Shown: positions 1 through 8,200 of the stretch, one piece after another | How the letters are laid out: every line of letters begins with the position of its first letter | Numbering within the stretch: position 1 is the first letter of the stretch | DNA from: Nocardiopsis coralli | Lineage (GTDB): Bacteria > Actinomycetota > Actinomycetes > Streptosporangiales > Streptosporangiaceae | DNA length: 64,000 bases | NCBI RefSeq assembly: GCF_014892575.1 | Contig: NZ_JADBGI010000024.1 | Coordinates: forward strand, 38,471-102,470 | Reading direction: 5' to 3' | Position numbers and translations under genes: made by a program | Notes under the pieces: generated by a model | What the model saw: the letters and a program-made list of their open reading frames with translations, nothing else | Databases searched by the model: none | Told to the model about the DNA's origin: nothing

Positions 1-207
1 GCGACGGAGCTGGTGGTGACGACCCAGTTCGGGTCCACGTCGATGCTCCAGCGCAAGCTCCGCGTGGGGTTCGCCAAGGCCGGGCGCCTGATGGACCTCA
101 TGGAGAGCCGGGACGTGGTCGGCCCCAGCGAGGGTTCCAAGGCCCGCGACGTCCTCGTGCAGCCCGACGACCTGCCGCAGGTGCTCACCGACATCCGGGG
201 TTCCTGA
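1..207 (+). CDS. ftsK: DNA translocase FtsK, C-terminal fragment
   Basis: The window opens inside this gene; frame 1 is open from the first base and stops at 207, giving the last 68 residues. The segment with TSMLQRKLRVGFAKAGRLMD, followed by a MESRDVVGPSEGSKARDV stretch, is the winged-helix gamma domain of FtsK/SpoIIIE translocases, which recognises KOPS-type polar sequences and helps orient chromosome pumping at the division septum. The motor domain lies outside the window. Its position just before the rodZ-like, rimO and pgsA genes matches the conserved actinobacterial order. Identification is secure from the gamma domain alone; SpoIIIE-type naming would be equivalent. Confidence 0.93.
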   Translation, partial: ATELVVTTQFGSTSMLQRKLRVGFAKAGRLMDLMESRDVVGPSEGSKARDVLVQPDDLPQVLTDIRGS

Positions 208-360
208 CCCGGGGGTGGGCGCCTCCTGCCCCGGTTCCGCACGGGGAAACGTCCGATTTGGTGCGATCTTGGGCGCTTCATGGGGCGTGGTGTCCTGCGA
301 CTCACCGCGCTGGGTAGCAGAGTGGGGTCAGGCAACCACAATGAGTCGCGGGGAGTGTGC

Positions 361-1497
361 ATGGCGACGATCGGACAGTGCCTGTCCGCCGCCCGGATCG
401 CGGCGGGTTACACGGTCGCGGATCTCAGTACCCGGACGCGCATCAGGCCCAAGGTCCTCAGCGGGATCGAGGAGGAGGACTTCGTCCCCTGCGGCGGGGA
501 CTTCTACGCCCGAGGCCACATCCGCAGCCTCTGCCGGGCCCTCGACCTGGACCCCGAACCGCTCCTGGCCGAGTTCGACCTCGAGCACGCCGGCGGATCA
601 TCCATCTTCGTGCCCCTGCCGCGCCACGCGGCCGGGTCGCCCGCCACCGTCCGGGCCGCAGCGGCCGCACGCGAACAGACACAGGAAGTGCCCGAGGACG
701 GCGACGAGCCCATGGCAGGCCCGCCGCCGCGGCGCATCATCGACGACACCGAACCCGAGGCCGGCACCGACCGGCCCAACCACTTCGAACGGGGACAGAC
801 CCTGCGCCGGCCCGTCCGGCGCAACCGCCCCAAGAAGAACCGGCCCAACCCGAAACCGGCGCCCGAGCCCGAGAGCCCGGACCGCGCGCACCCGCCCGCC
901 CAGGGGCGCCACCGCGCACCGGAGCAGAGGAGCAAGGGCGCCGGTGCCGCGAAGAAGGAGCCGCGCCCGCCCGTCACCGCGACCAGCCGCGGGGGAGAGG
1001 CGGTCCGCCGCCACTGGCCCTGGGCCCTGGTCGCGGTCGTCGTGCTCGTCGGCGGCGTCGTCGGGGTCCGCGCCTGGCAGGGGGAGGAGACCAACCCGCT
1101 GCGCACCGCCCTGGAACTCATCCGGGACGACGACAGCCACGTGGACTCCTCCACCGTCACCGGCACGGCCGAGGGCGACGCGCTCGTCGACCCCGCCCAC
1201 GGTGACGCGGCCGACGGCGAGGAAGCCGCGGAGGAAGAGGTCGGCGAGGTCACCTACGAACTGACCGCCGACGACCGCACCTGGGTGCAGGTCACCGGGG
1301 AGGGCGACGAGGGCCTCTACACCGGGTTCCTGGCCGAGGGCGAGGAATGGGACCACACCGGCGAGGGCGGGCTCCGCATCTGGCTCGGCAACGCCGGAGC
1401 GGTCACCGTCAGTGTCGACGGCGACGACATCGGCACCCCGGGCGAGATCGGAGAGGTCAAGGAGGTCGGTGTCGACGCCGACGGTTTCGACGACTGA
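361..1497 (+). CDS. RodZ-like helix-turn-helix membrane protein
   Basis: A 378-residue protein with the RodZ layout. Residues about 3-70 form an Xre-type helix-turn-helix (IGQCLSAARIAAGYTVADLS, then RTRIRPKVLSGIEEEDF). A long Pro/Arg-rich linker follows, then one transmembrane segment near residues 218-236, an acidic linker, and a C-terminal DUF4115-type beta domain (WVQVT ... LRIWLGNAGAVTVSVDG). In rod-shaped bacteria RodZ links MreB to the cell-wall machinery; in actinomycetes the role is less clear, so the call is by architecture. The ATG at 361 is preceded by GGGGAG five bases upstream and starts exactly at the HTH domain; an in-frame ATG at 280 lacks such a site. A strong terminator follows the stop. 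Confidence 0.85.
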   Translation: MATIGQCLSAARIAAGYTVADLSTRTRIRPKVLSGIEEEDFVPCGGDFYARGHIRSLCRALDLDPEPLLAEFDLEHAGGSSIFVPLPRHAAGSPATVRAAAAAREQTQEVPEDGDEPMAGPPPRRIIDDTEPEAGTDRPNHFERGQTLRRPVRRNRPKKNRPNPKPAPEPESPDRAHPPAQGRHRAPEQRSKGAGAAKKEPRPPVTATSRGGEAVRRHWPWALVAVVVLVGGVVGVRAWQGEETNPLRTALELIRDDDSHVDSSTVTGTAEGDALVDPAHGDAADGEEAAEEEVGEVTYELTADDRTWVQVTGEGDEGLYTGFLAEGEEWDHTGEGGLRIWLGNAGAVTVSVDGDDIGTPGEIGEVKEVGVDADGFDD

Positions 1498-1520
1498 CCC
1501 GCACACACCGGCACCGGGAA

Positions 1521-1560
1521 CGGGGGCCCGCACCGCACACCACGGCGGTGCGGGCCCCCG
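1521..1560 (+). terminator. Rho-independent-type hairpin after the rodZ-like gene
   Basis: A perfect 16-bp inverted repeat (1521-1536 with 1545-1560, loop of 8) lies 24 bases after the stop at 1497. There is no T-run, as is common for actinomycete terminators. Confidence 0.75.
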
Positions 1561-1735
1561 CACGCGTGGCCTGTGCCACGGCCCGCGTACGGGAGAGTGG
1601 CCTGACCACGGTAGTGTGGAAGGCCGCGGGAGGCGGCGACGCAGCCGAGGCCGCGGCCGGGCGAGACCCACGGGACCGCACCCCGCGCGCCGCGCCGCCC
1701 GCACCACTCACAGCTCTCCCACACGCTTGGAAGCC

Positions 1736-3208
1736 ATGTCATCGCGCCGTACTGTCTCACTCGTGACCCTGGGTTGCGCGCGTAACGAGGTCGACTCCGA
1801 GGAGCTCGCCGGCCGCCTGGCCGCCGGCGGCTGGGACCTCGTCGAGGGCGACGCCCGGGCCGACGTGACCGTGGTCAACACCTGCGGATTCATCGACGCC
1901 GCCAAACAGGACTCCATCCAGACCCTGCTGGAGGCGGCAGAGGGCGGGGGCAAGGTCGTCGCCGCCGGGTGCATGGCCGAACGCTACGGTTCCGAACTCG
2001 CCGAGTCCCTGCCCGAGGCGCAGGTCATCGGGTTCGACGACTACGCCGCCATCACCGACCGCCTCGACGACGTGGTCGACGGGCGCTCCCTGGCCCCCCA
2101 CGACCCCCGCGACCGGCGCACCCTGCTGCCCATCAGCCCGGTCGAACGCGACGCCTCCCAGGTCCACGTGCCCGGCCACGCCCCCCTGGAGTCCCTGCCC
2201 GGGGCCGAGGGAACCGACCTGCCCTACCGCGCCACCGTGCCGCGCCGCCGCCTGTCCGGTGGCCCCGTCGCGAACCTCAAGATCGCCTCGGGCTGCGACA
2301 GACGGTGCACCTTCTGCGCCATCCCCGCCTTCCGCGGCGCCTACGTCTCCCGCCGGCCCGACGAGGTCGTGCTCGAGGCGCAGTGGCTGGCGAGCGAGGG
2401 CGTGCGCGAGGTCTTCCTCGTCAGCGAGAACTCGACCTCCTACGGCAAGGACCTCGGCGACGTGCGCGCGCTGGAGACCCTGCTGCCGCGCCTGGCCGCC
2501 GTCGAGGGCCTGGACCGCGTCCGGGTCAGTTACCTGCAGCCCGCCGAGGTGCGCCCCGGCCTGGTCGAGGCGCTCACCGGGACCCCCGGCGTCGTGCCCT
2601 ACTTCGACCTGTCCTTCCAGCACGCCAGCGGCCCCCTGCTGCGCCGCATGCGCCGCTTCGGCGACCGCGAGCGCTTCCTGGAGCTGCTGGACACCGTGCG
2701 CGAGCGCGCCCCCGAGGCCGGCGCCCGCTCCAACTTCATCGTCGGTTTCCCCGGGGAGACCGAGGAGGAGTTCGAGGAGCTCGTCGCCTTCCTCACCGAG
2801 GCCCGCCTCGACGCCATCGGGGTGTTCGGTTACTCCGACGAGGACGGCACCGAGGCCGAAGGGCACGCCGACAAGGTGCCCCAGGAGATCGTCGACGAAC
2901 GTGTGGCCCGCCTGACCGACCTGGCCAACGAGCTCATGGCCCAGCGCGCGGAGGAGCGTGTGGGCACCGACGTGAGCGTCCTGGTCGAGGCGGTCCTGGA
3001 GGACGGCGCATACGAGGGCCGCGCCGCCCACCAGGCCCCCGAGGTCGACGGCAGCACGATCCTGTACGGGGAGGACCTGGCCGTGGGCGACCTCGTGCGC
3101 GCCACCGTCCTGCAGTCCGTCGGCGCCGACCTCGTGGCCGAGCAGACCGAGGACCGCGAGGACGCCGAGGCCTCCCCCCGGACCGACGGGGAAAGCGGAG
3201 ACAGATGA
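1736..3208 (+). CDS. rimO: Ribosomal protein S12 methylthiotransferase RimO
   Basis: A 490-residue radical-SAM methylthiotransferase that adds a methylthio group to an aspartate of ribosomal protein S12. The N-terminal UPF0004 domain shows its three cluster cysteines (C14 in LGCARNE, C50 in NTCGF, C79 in AAGCMAE). The radical-SAM cluster motif CDRRCTFC is at residues 187-194, followed by SENSTSYGKD and FIVGFPGETEEEF, with a TRAM region at the C-terminus. The wording LVTLGCARNEVDSE and the SENST motif separate it from MiaB, which is also present at 27.7-29.2 kb. The ATG at 1736 places LGC at the family position. The stop overlaps the start of pgsA (ATGA), so the two genes are probably translationally coupled. 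Confidence 0.95.
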   Translation: MSSRRTVSLVTLGCARNEVDSEELAGRLAAGGWDLVEGDARADVTVVNTCGFIDAAKQDSIQTLLEAAEGGGKVVAAGCMAERYGSELAESLPEAQVIGFDDYAAITDRLDDVVDGRSLAPHDPRDRRTLLPISPVERDASQVHVPGHAPLESLPGAEGTDLPYRATVPRRRLSGGPVANLKIASGCDRRCTFCAIPAFRGAYVSRRPDEVVLEAQWLASEGVREVFLVSENSTSYGKDLGDVRALETLLPRLAAVEGLDRVRVSYLQPAEVRPGLVEALTGTPGVVPYFDLSFQHASGPLLRRMRRFGDRERFLELLDTVRERAPEAGARSNFIVGFPGETEEEFEELVAFLTEARLDAIGVFGYSDEDGTEAEGHADKVPQEIVDERVARLTDLANELMAQRAEERVGTDVSVLVEAVLEDGAYEGRAAHQAPEVDGSTILYGEDLAVGDLVRATVLQSVGADLVAEQTEDREDAEASPRTDGESGDR

Positions 3209-3810
3209 GCAACCACGATGCCGCGGCCTCGCCCGCTCCCCGAGTGCCGTTGTGGAACATCGCGAACGTGCTCACCGTGACCCGCCTGGTCATGGTGCCG
3301 CTCTTCGTGTGGTTCATGTTCCTGGACGGCACGGGGTGGCAGCTGGCGTCCTTCGCCGTGTTCGTGCTGGCCGCCGTCACCGACCGGGTCGACGGCGAAC
3401 TGGCGCGGCGGCGCAACCTCGTCACCGACTTCGGCAAGATCGCGGACCCGATCGCCGACAAGGCCCTCACCGGCGCGGCCCTGGTCGTGCTGTCGATCCA
3501 GGGCGACCTGTGGTGGTGGGTCACCATCGCGATCCTGGCCCGCGAGTGGGGCATCACCGCCCTGCGCTTCGCGGTGATCCGCTACGGGGTCATGCCCGCG
3601 AGCCAGGGCGGGAAGCTCAAGACCGTCCTGCAGATCGTCGCGATCAGCATCTACCTGTTCCCGCTGTCCCTGCTGCCCTTCACCGGCGTCTTCGTGTGGA
3701 TCGCGCACCTGACCATGGGCGCCGCGCTGGCCGTGACCCTGTGGACCGGCGCCGTCTACGTCGTCGACGCCGTGCGCCTGGCGCGCAAGAAGGGGGAGGC
3801 CTCCGCGTGA
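3205..3810 (+). CDS. pgsA: CDP-diacylglycerol--glycerol-3-phosphate 3-phosphatidyltransferase
   Basis: A 201-residue integral membrane enzyme that makes phosphatidylglycerolphosphate, precursor of phosphatidylglycerol and cardiolipin. It contains the complete CDP-alcohol phosphotransferase signature D-x2-DG-x2-AR-x8-G-x3-D-x3-D (starting DRVDGELARRR and ending GKIADPIAD), plus several hydrophobic helices. WNIANVLTVTRLVMVPLF at the N-terminus is typical of PgsA. The start overlaps the rimO stop by four bases and the stop overlaps the GTG of the cinA-like gene by four, so rimO, pgsA and cinA read as one tightly packed operon. Membrane location and reaction follow from the family. Confidence 0.93.
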   Translation: MSNHDAAASPAPRVPLWNIANVLTVTRLVMVPLFVWFMFLDGTGWQLASFAVFVLAAVTDRVDGELARRRNLVTDFGKIADPIADKALTGAALVVLSIQGDLWWWVTIAILAREWGITALRFAVIRYGVMPASQGGKLKTVLQIVAISIYLFPLSLLPFTGVFVWIAHLTMGAALAVTLWTGAVYVVDAVRLARKKGEASA

Positions 3811-4340
3811 GCGAGGACGGGCGCGTCGAGCTCGCCGGGGCCGCACTGGAGGCCGCCGGCTCCGCCCACCGGGCACTGCTGGCGGCCGGCCTGACCTGCG
3901 CGACCGCGGAGTCGCTGACCGGAGGGCTCATCGGCGCCCACCTCACCGCCGTCCCCGGGGCCTCGGCCACCTACCGGGGCGGGTTCGTGACCTACGCGAC
4001 CGACACCAAGGCCGCGCTCCTGTGTGTACCCGAGGACCTCCTCGCCGCCGAAGGGGCCGTGCACCCCGACGTCGCCGCGCACATGGCGCGCGGGGCCCGG
4101 CGGCTGGCCGGGGCCGACCTCGGTCTCGCCGTCACCGGGGTGGCCGGACCCGAACCCCAGGACGGCCGGCCGGTCGGCACCGTCTACGCTGCCGTGGCCG
4201 GAACCGGCCCCGAAGCACGGGTGGAGCGGTTCCGTTTCACCGGAGACCGTTCGGGTATCCGTTACCGAACGGTAGAGGGTGCGCTGGCGATCCTGGTCGC
4301 CGCGGTCCACGACGGAGTGGCCGACCACACCCGTGGCTGA
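3807..4340 (+). CDS. CinA C-terminal domain protein (nicotinamide-nucleotide amidase type)
   Basis: A 177-residue stand-alone CinA C-terminal domain. Members hydrolyse nicotinamide mononucleotide to nicotinate mononucleotide (PncC activity) for NAD recycling; that activity is inferred here. Recognisable family segments are TCATAESLTGGLIGAHLTAVPGAS, split over residues about 30-53, then YATDTKAALL and LAVTGVAGPEPQDGRPVGTV. The GTG start at 3807 overlaps the pgsA stop. The N-terminal MoCF-like domain of full-length CinA is absent, as is usual in actinobacteria. It is probably the last gene of the rimO-pgsA-cinA operon; a separate promoter region precedes clgR. Confidence 0.88.
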   Translation: MSEDGRVELAGAALEAAGSAHRALLAAGLTCATAESLTGGLIGAHLTAVPGASATYRGGFVTYATDTKAALLCVPEDLLAAEGAVHPDVAAHMARGARRLAGADLGLAVTGVAGPEPQDGRPVGTVYAAVAGTGPEARVERFRFTGDRSGIRYRTVEGALAILVAAVHDGVADHTRG

Positions 4341-4364
4341 GGCCTTCACCCGGCCGCCTCTGCC

Positions 4365-4378
4365 GTTCCGGCGGGAAC
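4365..4378. promoter_or_regulatory. Short dyad upstream of the clgR-like gene
   Basis: GTTCC-GGCG-GGAAC is a perfect 5-bp inverted repeat about 120 bases before the clgR-like start. It could be an operator, but it does not match the ClgR box as I know it, so function is uncertain. Confidence 0.25.
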
Positions 4379-4498
4379 AAAACCACCCCAGTGCGTGGTT
4401 CCCCCTCCAGCGAACAGGAGAACGAGAGGTGCCCGAATCGGGCGTGGGACAGGTACGCTGTTGTATATGAAGGTCGCTACCGGTGGGAGGGAGCGCGA

Positions 4499-4855
4499 AT
4501 GATGGTCCTGCTTCGTCACCTACTGGGTGACGTGCTCAGGCGGCTCAGGCAACGCCAGGGCCGCACCCTCCGTGAGGTGTCGGCCGACGCTCGCGTATCC
4601 CTCGGATACCTGTCGGAGGTCGAGCGGGGACAGAAGGAAGCGTCTTCGGAGCTGCTCTCCTCGATCTGCACCGCGCTCGGTGTCCCGCTCTCCCAGGTAC
4701 TCAGAGAGGTCTCCGACCAGCTCGCTCTCGCCGAGCTCCAGGAAGCCGCACTGCTCAGCGACTCCGTCGCATCCGAGCCCGTGCCGGCCCAGGAACTCGG
4801 CATCGACCCGGTACCGGACCGCGTTCCCCAGGTCCCCGACATGGTGGGGGTCTGA
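4499..4855 (+). CDS. clgR: Xre-family regulator, ClgR-like
   Basis: A 118-residue Xre-type DNA-binding protein. The helix-turn-helix spans roughly residues 8-65 and has the ClgR pattern: GRTLREVSADARVSLGYLSE, then VERGQKEASSELL and CTALGVPLSQVL. ClgR activates clp protease and, in some actinobacteria, recA-linked genes. The position directly after ftsK-rimO-pgsA-cinA is the conserved clgR location, which supports the assignment. Start: two adjacent ATGs (4499, 4502) follow GGGAGGGAG with suitable spacing; either could be used. A strong terminator lies just after the stop. The C-terminal 45 residues are low complexity and not conserved-looking. Confidence 0.85.
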   Translation: MMVLLRHLLGDVLRRLRQRQGRTLREVSADARVSLGYLSEVERGQKEASSELLSSICTALGVPLSQVLREVSDQLALAELQEAALLSDSVASEPVPAQELGIDPVPDRVPQVPDMVGV

Positions 4856-4899
4856 GGCCGGACCGGAACCGTCCGTACCGAGTCACCACGACCACGACG

Positions 4900-4933
4900 A
4901 AGGAGCCGTCCACCCCGGGGTGGACGGCTCCTT
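4900..4933. terminator. Bidirectional terminator between clgR and the Rrf2 gene
   Basis: A perfect 17-bp inverted repeat without spacer (4900-4916 with 4917-4933, tip CCCCGGGG) sits between two convergent genes, with AA and TT flanks, so it can serve both strands. Confidence 0.85.
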
Positions 4934-4945
4934 CGTGTTCACTGC

Positions 4946-5410
4946 TCATCTATGGGTGTGGTTGACCCAGGCCTCGGGGTCCTCGGCCAGCGAACGCACC
5001 CGCGGAGGGAGCTCGTTCGTGGCCAGGTGGTGCAGTGTGACCCCCTCCAGGATGGAGCGTTCACTGGCCCGCAGGGCGATCCACACCTGTTGCAGGCTGC
5101 GGGCTGCCCCGTCGTAGTCCACCTCCTCGGGGCGTTCCCCGCGCACGTTGGCGAGGGGACCGTCGACCGCCCTGATGATGTCTGCCAGGGAGATCTCGGC
5201 GGGGTCTCGTGCCAGCCAGTAACCGCCGACGGGCCCGCGTTGACTGCGGACCAGGCCGGCGCGACGGAGCTGGGTGAGGATGTTCTCCAGGAATTTTCCG
5301 GGGATGTCCTGTGCGCGAGCGAGCTGCTCGGCCGTCACCGGCCCGTCGGGGGAGACGGCGAGTTCTGCGGCCGCGCGGAGCGCGTAGTCGACCCGGGCTG
5401 AAAGGCGCAT
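4946..5410 (-). CDS. Rrf2-family transcriptional regulator lacking cluster cysteines
   Basis: A 154-residue winged-helix regulator. MRLSARVDYALRAAAELA followed by VTAEQLARAQDIPGKFLENI, and LVRSQRGPVGGYWLARDP is the standard Rrf2 fold (wing with G-GGY). Many Rrf2 proteins (NsrR, IscR, RsrR) bind an iron-sulfur cluster through three cysteines in the C-terminal half; this protein contains no cysteine at all, so it cannot sense through such a cluster. Ligand and targets are unknown. Start chosen at the family-typical MRLS; a longer frame exists upstream without a ribosome site. It is convergent with clgR and preceded by a 331-bp spacer that contains a hairpin near its promoter. Confidence 0.88.
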   Translation of the reverse strand: MRLSARVDYALRAAAELAVSPDGPVTAEQLARAQDIPGKFLENILTQLRRAGLVRSQRGPVGGYWLARDPAEISLADIIRAVDGPLANVRGERPEEVDYDGAARSLQQVWIALRASERSILEGVTLHHLATNELPPRVRSLAEDPEAWVNHTHR

Positions 5411-5495
5411 GCTGTGATTATGCCGTGTTCGGAAGGGCGAATGGGGCACTGATCGGTCGGCGCGGTGGCCGGACCTTCGTCGGGCTGCGGTACGG

Positions 5496-5535
5496 AGTGT
5501 CCGCCGGGGCGACCCGAGGGCGACCGCCGGACACT
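5496..5535. promoter_or_regulatory. Imperfect dyad in the 5411-5741 spacer
   Basis: AGTGTCCGCCGG (5496-5507) pairs with CCGCCGGACACT (5524-5535) with one mismatch. It lies about 86 bases upstream of the Rrf2 start and about 200 bases beyond the nagZ stop, so it may be an Rrf2 operator or the terminator of the sugar cassette. Nothing else was seen in this 331-bp spacer. Confidence 0.35.
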
Positions 5536-5741
5536 TCCAAGGGTACTTCTCCTACCGGCTCACAGGGACATGCCCAGCACACCTGCTTCGAGACAGTCCC
5601 CACGCCCCTGCGAACCTACCCGCCACGGAACGCCCGCGCGAGGGCCCCGAACCTTGGCCGTTTCCGGCCTCGGCCGGGCCCGTACGGAAGGGGCGCCGAG
5701 CCGGGGGCCGGACGTGGGGCGCAGCTTCTGGCGCCGGGCGG

Positions 5742-7217
5742 TCAGACGGTGGGGCTCGCGCCCTGGAGCGCGCCCTCGGCGCCCAACAGCTCGGCGGCGC
5801 TGCGGCTGTTGACGTGCGCGGCACCGTAGGTGCTCACGTACACGCCGGTCCCCGGGCGCCAGATGGGCAGCCCCATCTCCACGACGACCGCGTCGGGGCG
5901 ACCCGCGAGCAGGGCGAGCACCAGGTCCCGGGCTCCCGGGTAACGGTGCGCGTCCCGCACCACGATCACCAGGTCGCGGCCGCGGGCGCGGGTGAGCAGG
6001 CCCTCCGCGGCGGCGGGGTCCGGCACGACCCGCACCGTGTCGGCGAACCAGGGCGCGAGCCCCCACGGCACCTCACCGACGGCCACACCGGGCGGGGCGT
6101 CGACCTCCACCACCAGCGGGTCGTGCGGGCGCGGGGGAGCCCCCTCGACGCGGGTGGCCCGGCGTGCGACGGACAGCCCCACACCGCCCGGGGCGGGCGC
6201 GGACGCCCGCAGCGCCGCACGCTCGCGGGCCCAGGCACGCAGCTCGGCGTTGCGCGCGGCGGCCTCCTCCAGACGCTCGCCGGACAGCCGCCCCTGCTGT
6301 ACCGCCTCCACCAGGGCCGTGCGCACCGCCGCGACCTGGTCGGCGTAGACGAACCGGCCCAGGCACAGCAGATCGCACCCGGCTGCGACGGCGAGCACGC
6401 TGGCCTCGGGGATCCCGATGTCCCCGCTCACCCCCTGCATCTCCATCGCGTCGCTGACCACCGTGCCCGTGAACCCGAGTTCCTCGCGCAGGACCCGGTT
6501 GAGTACGTGGTGGTTGAGGGTCGAGGGCCCGGGGCCGCCCAGCGCCGGCATCTCGATGTGCGCGGTCAGCACCGACCGCACCCCCGCGTCCACCGCCGAA
6601 CGGAACGGCCGCAGCTCGCGTTCGCGCAGCACGTCCGCCCCGGCCTCCACCCGCGGGAGCACGTGGTGGGAGTCCTGCGAGGTCGCCCCGTGCCCCGGGA
6701 AGTGCTTGGCGCAGGCCACCACCCCCGCGTCGTGCAGCCCCAGCACCGAGGCCTCCGCGTGCCGTGCCACGAGGGCGGGGTCGGCCCCGAACGAACGCGT
6801 TCCGATCACCGGGTTGTCGTCGGCGACGTTGACGTCCACCGACGGGGCCAGGTCCATGTTGAAGCCCAGGTCGGCCAGGTGGCCGCCCATCTCCCGGTGG
6901 GTGTCCCGGGTCAGCCCGGTGTCGTCGACCGCTCCCAGCGCCGCGTTGCCCGGATAGTCGCTGCCGCGCGCCTGCCCGATGCGGGTGACGTCGCCGCCCT
7001 CCTCGTCCAGGGAGATCAGCGGGGTGTCGGCGGCCTCGCCCAGACGGGCGTTCAGGGCACGGATCTGCTCCGGGCTCTCGAGGTTGTTGTGGAACAGACA
7101 GACACCCGAGACGCCGTCGGCCAACCCCTCCAGGACCCATCGTGGTGCGTGATGGGACTCGAAGGGCACCATCAGCGTGGCGTTGGCCAGACGGGCCAGT
7201 GCGGGGTCGAGCGGCAT
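5742..7217 (-). CDS. nagZ: Glycoside hydrolase family 3 beta-N-acetylhexosaminidase
   Basis: A 491-residue GH3 enzyme. The NagZ-type signature KHFPGHG, then DSHHVLP, is present, where the His of the DSH loop acts as the general acid-base. The nucleophile is the Asp in SDAMEMQG. No signal peptide is visible (MPLDPALARLANATLM), so the enzyme is probably cytoplasmic and splits sugars after import, releasing N-acetylglucosamine. The C-terminal ~170 residues form an extra domain found in longer actinobacterial members. It is the last gene of a leftward cassette after two permeases (101-bp gap) and a solute-binding lipoprotein, which suggests chito-oligosaccharide or muropeptide-sugar uptake. Substrate is inferred; the GH3 assignment is firm. 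Confidence 0.88.
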   Translation of the reverse strand: MPLDPALARLANATLMVPFESHHAPRWVLEGLADGVSGVCLFHNNLESPEQIRALNARLGEAADTPLISLDEEGGDVTRIGQARGSDYPGNAALGAVDDTGLTRDTHREMGGHLADLGFNMDLAPSVDVNVADDNPVIGTRSFGADPALVARHAEASVLGLHDAGVVACAKHFPGHGATSQDSHHVLPRVEAGADVLRERELRPFRSAVDAGVRSVLTAHIEMPALGGPGPSTLNHHVLNRVLREELGFTGTVVSDAMEMQGVSGDIGIPEASVLAVAAGCDLLCLGRFVYADQVAAVRTALVEAVQQGRLSGERLEEAAARNAELRAWARERAALRASAPAPGGVGLSVARRATRVEGAPPRPHDPLVVEVDAPPGVAVGEVPWGLAPWFADTVRVVPDPAAAEGLLTRARGRDLVIVVRDAHRYPGARDLVLALLAGRPDAVVVEMGLPIWRPGTGVYVSTYGAAHVNSRSAAELLGAEGALQGASPTV

Positions 7218-7318
7218 CGCGAACTCCGTTCGGTGATCAGGCGGGTGCCCGTTCGGGCAGACGTGAGCGGGACACGGCGGCGCGGTCGTGCCGGAGCGCA
7301 CCGGCCCCGGCCGGGGGC

Positions 7319-8200
7319 TCAGCCCTTGACCGCGCCCATGGTCAGGCCGGAGACCATCCGGCGTTGGACGAACAGGAAGAAGATCATCACGGGCACGGTC
7401 AGCAGGGTCGAGGCGGCCATGATGGAGCCCCACTCGACCGAGACCGCCCCGAAGTAGTACTGGAGCGAGATCGGCAGCGTGAACGCACCGGTGTTGTTCT
7501 GCAGGAACGTGAAGGCGACGAGGAACTCGTTCCACGCGGTGATGAAGGCGAAGATGCTCGCCGCCCCCAGCCCGGGCGCGACCAGCGGCATGAGGATGCG
7601 CCAGAAGATCGTCCACCCGCTGGCCCCGTCGATGGCGGCGGCCTCCTCCAGGGACTTGGGCACCGCGGCCACGAAGTTGCGGATCATCAGGATCGTGATC
7701 GGCAGTGCCACCGCCACGTAGACCACGAACACCCCGGAGAGGTTGTTGACCAGCTCCATGTCCAGGGTCCGGCCCAGGTGGAAGAAGTTGACGAACAGCG
7801 AGATGATCAGCGCCTCGACCGGCACCATCTGGATGACCATGAGCATCATGATGAAGGCGCTGCGCAGCGAGAACCGGAAACGCGCCACGGCCACCGCAGC
7901 CAGCAGCGAGACCAGCGCCGCCACGGTCACCGATCCCACGGTCACGATGAGGCTGTTGGTGAGGAAGGACCAGAACGAGGCGCCCGGGATCAGCACCCCC
8001 GACAGCACCCGTTCGAAGTGCTCCAGGGTGAGTTCGCCCGGGAACAGCGTGGGTTCGCGCGTGAAGATCTCCCCGGTCGGGCGCAGCGCCGTGGCCAGCA
8101 CCCAGTACACGGGGAAGACGGCGAAGAGGAACACGGCGAGCGCGGCGGCGTACATCCACACCCGCCCGAGGATCCGGCGGACCCGGTAGCGGTCGTTCAT
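7319..8200 (-). CDS. Carbohydrate ABC transporter permease, MalG type
   Basis: A 293-residue inner-membrane permease with about six hydrophobic helices. The cytoplasmic EAA loop, which docks on the ATPase, reads EEAAAIDGASGWTIFWRIL, followed by MPLVAPGL. LATALRPTGEIF after the first helix and a C-terminal end in VSGLTMGAVKG are typical of the MalG/CUT1 group. Its start overlaps the stop of the partner permease by four bases. No ATPase gene is in the cassette; CUT1 systems in actinomycetes commonly share a general ATPase (MsiK) encoded elsewhere, which is inferred here. Confidence 0.92.
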   Translation of the reverse strand: MNDRYRVRRILGRVWMYAAALAVFLFAVFPVYWVLATALRPTGEIFTREPTLFPGELTLEHFERVLSGVLIPGASFWSFLTNSLIVTVGSVTVAALVSLLAAVAVARFRFSLRSAFIMMLMVIQMVPVEALIISLFVNFFHLGRTLDMELVNNLSGVFVVYVAVALPITILMIRNFVAAVPKSLEEAAAIDGASGWTIFWRILMPLVAPGLGAASIFAFITAWNEFLVAFTFLQNNTGAFTLPISLQYYFGAVSVEWGSIMAASTLLTVPVMIFFLFVQRRMVSGLTMGAVKG

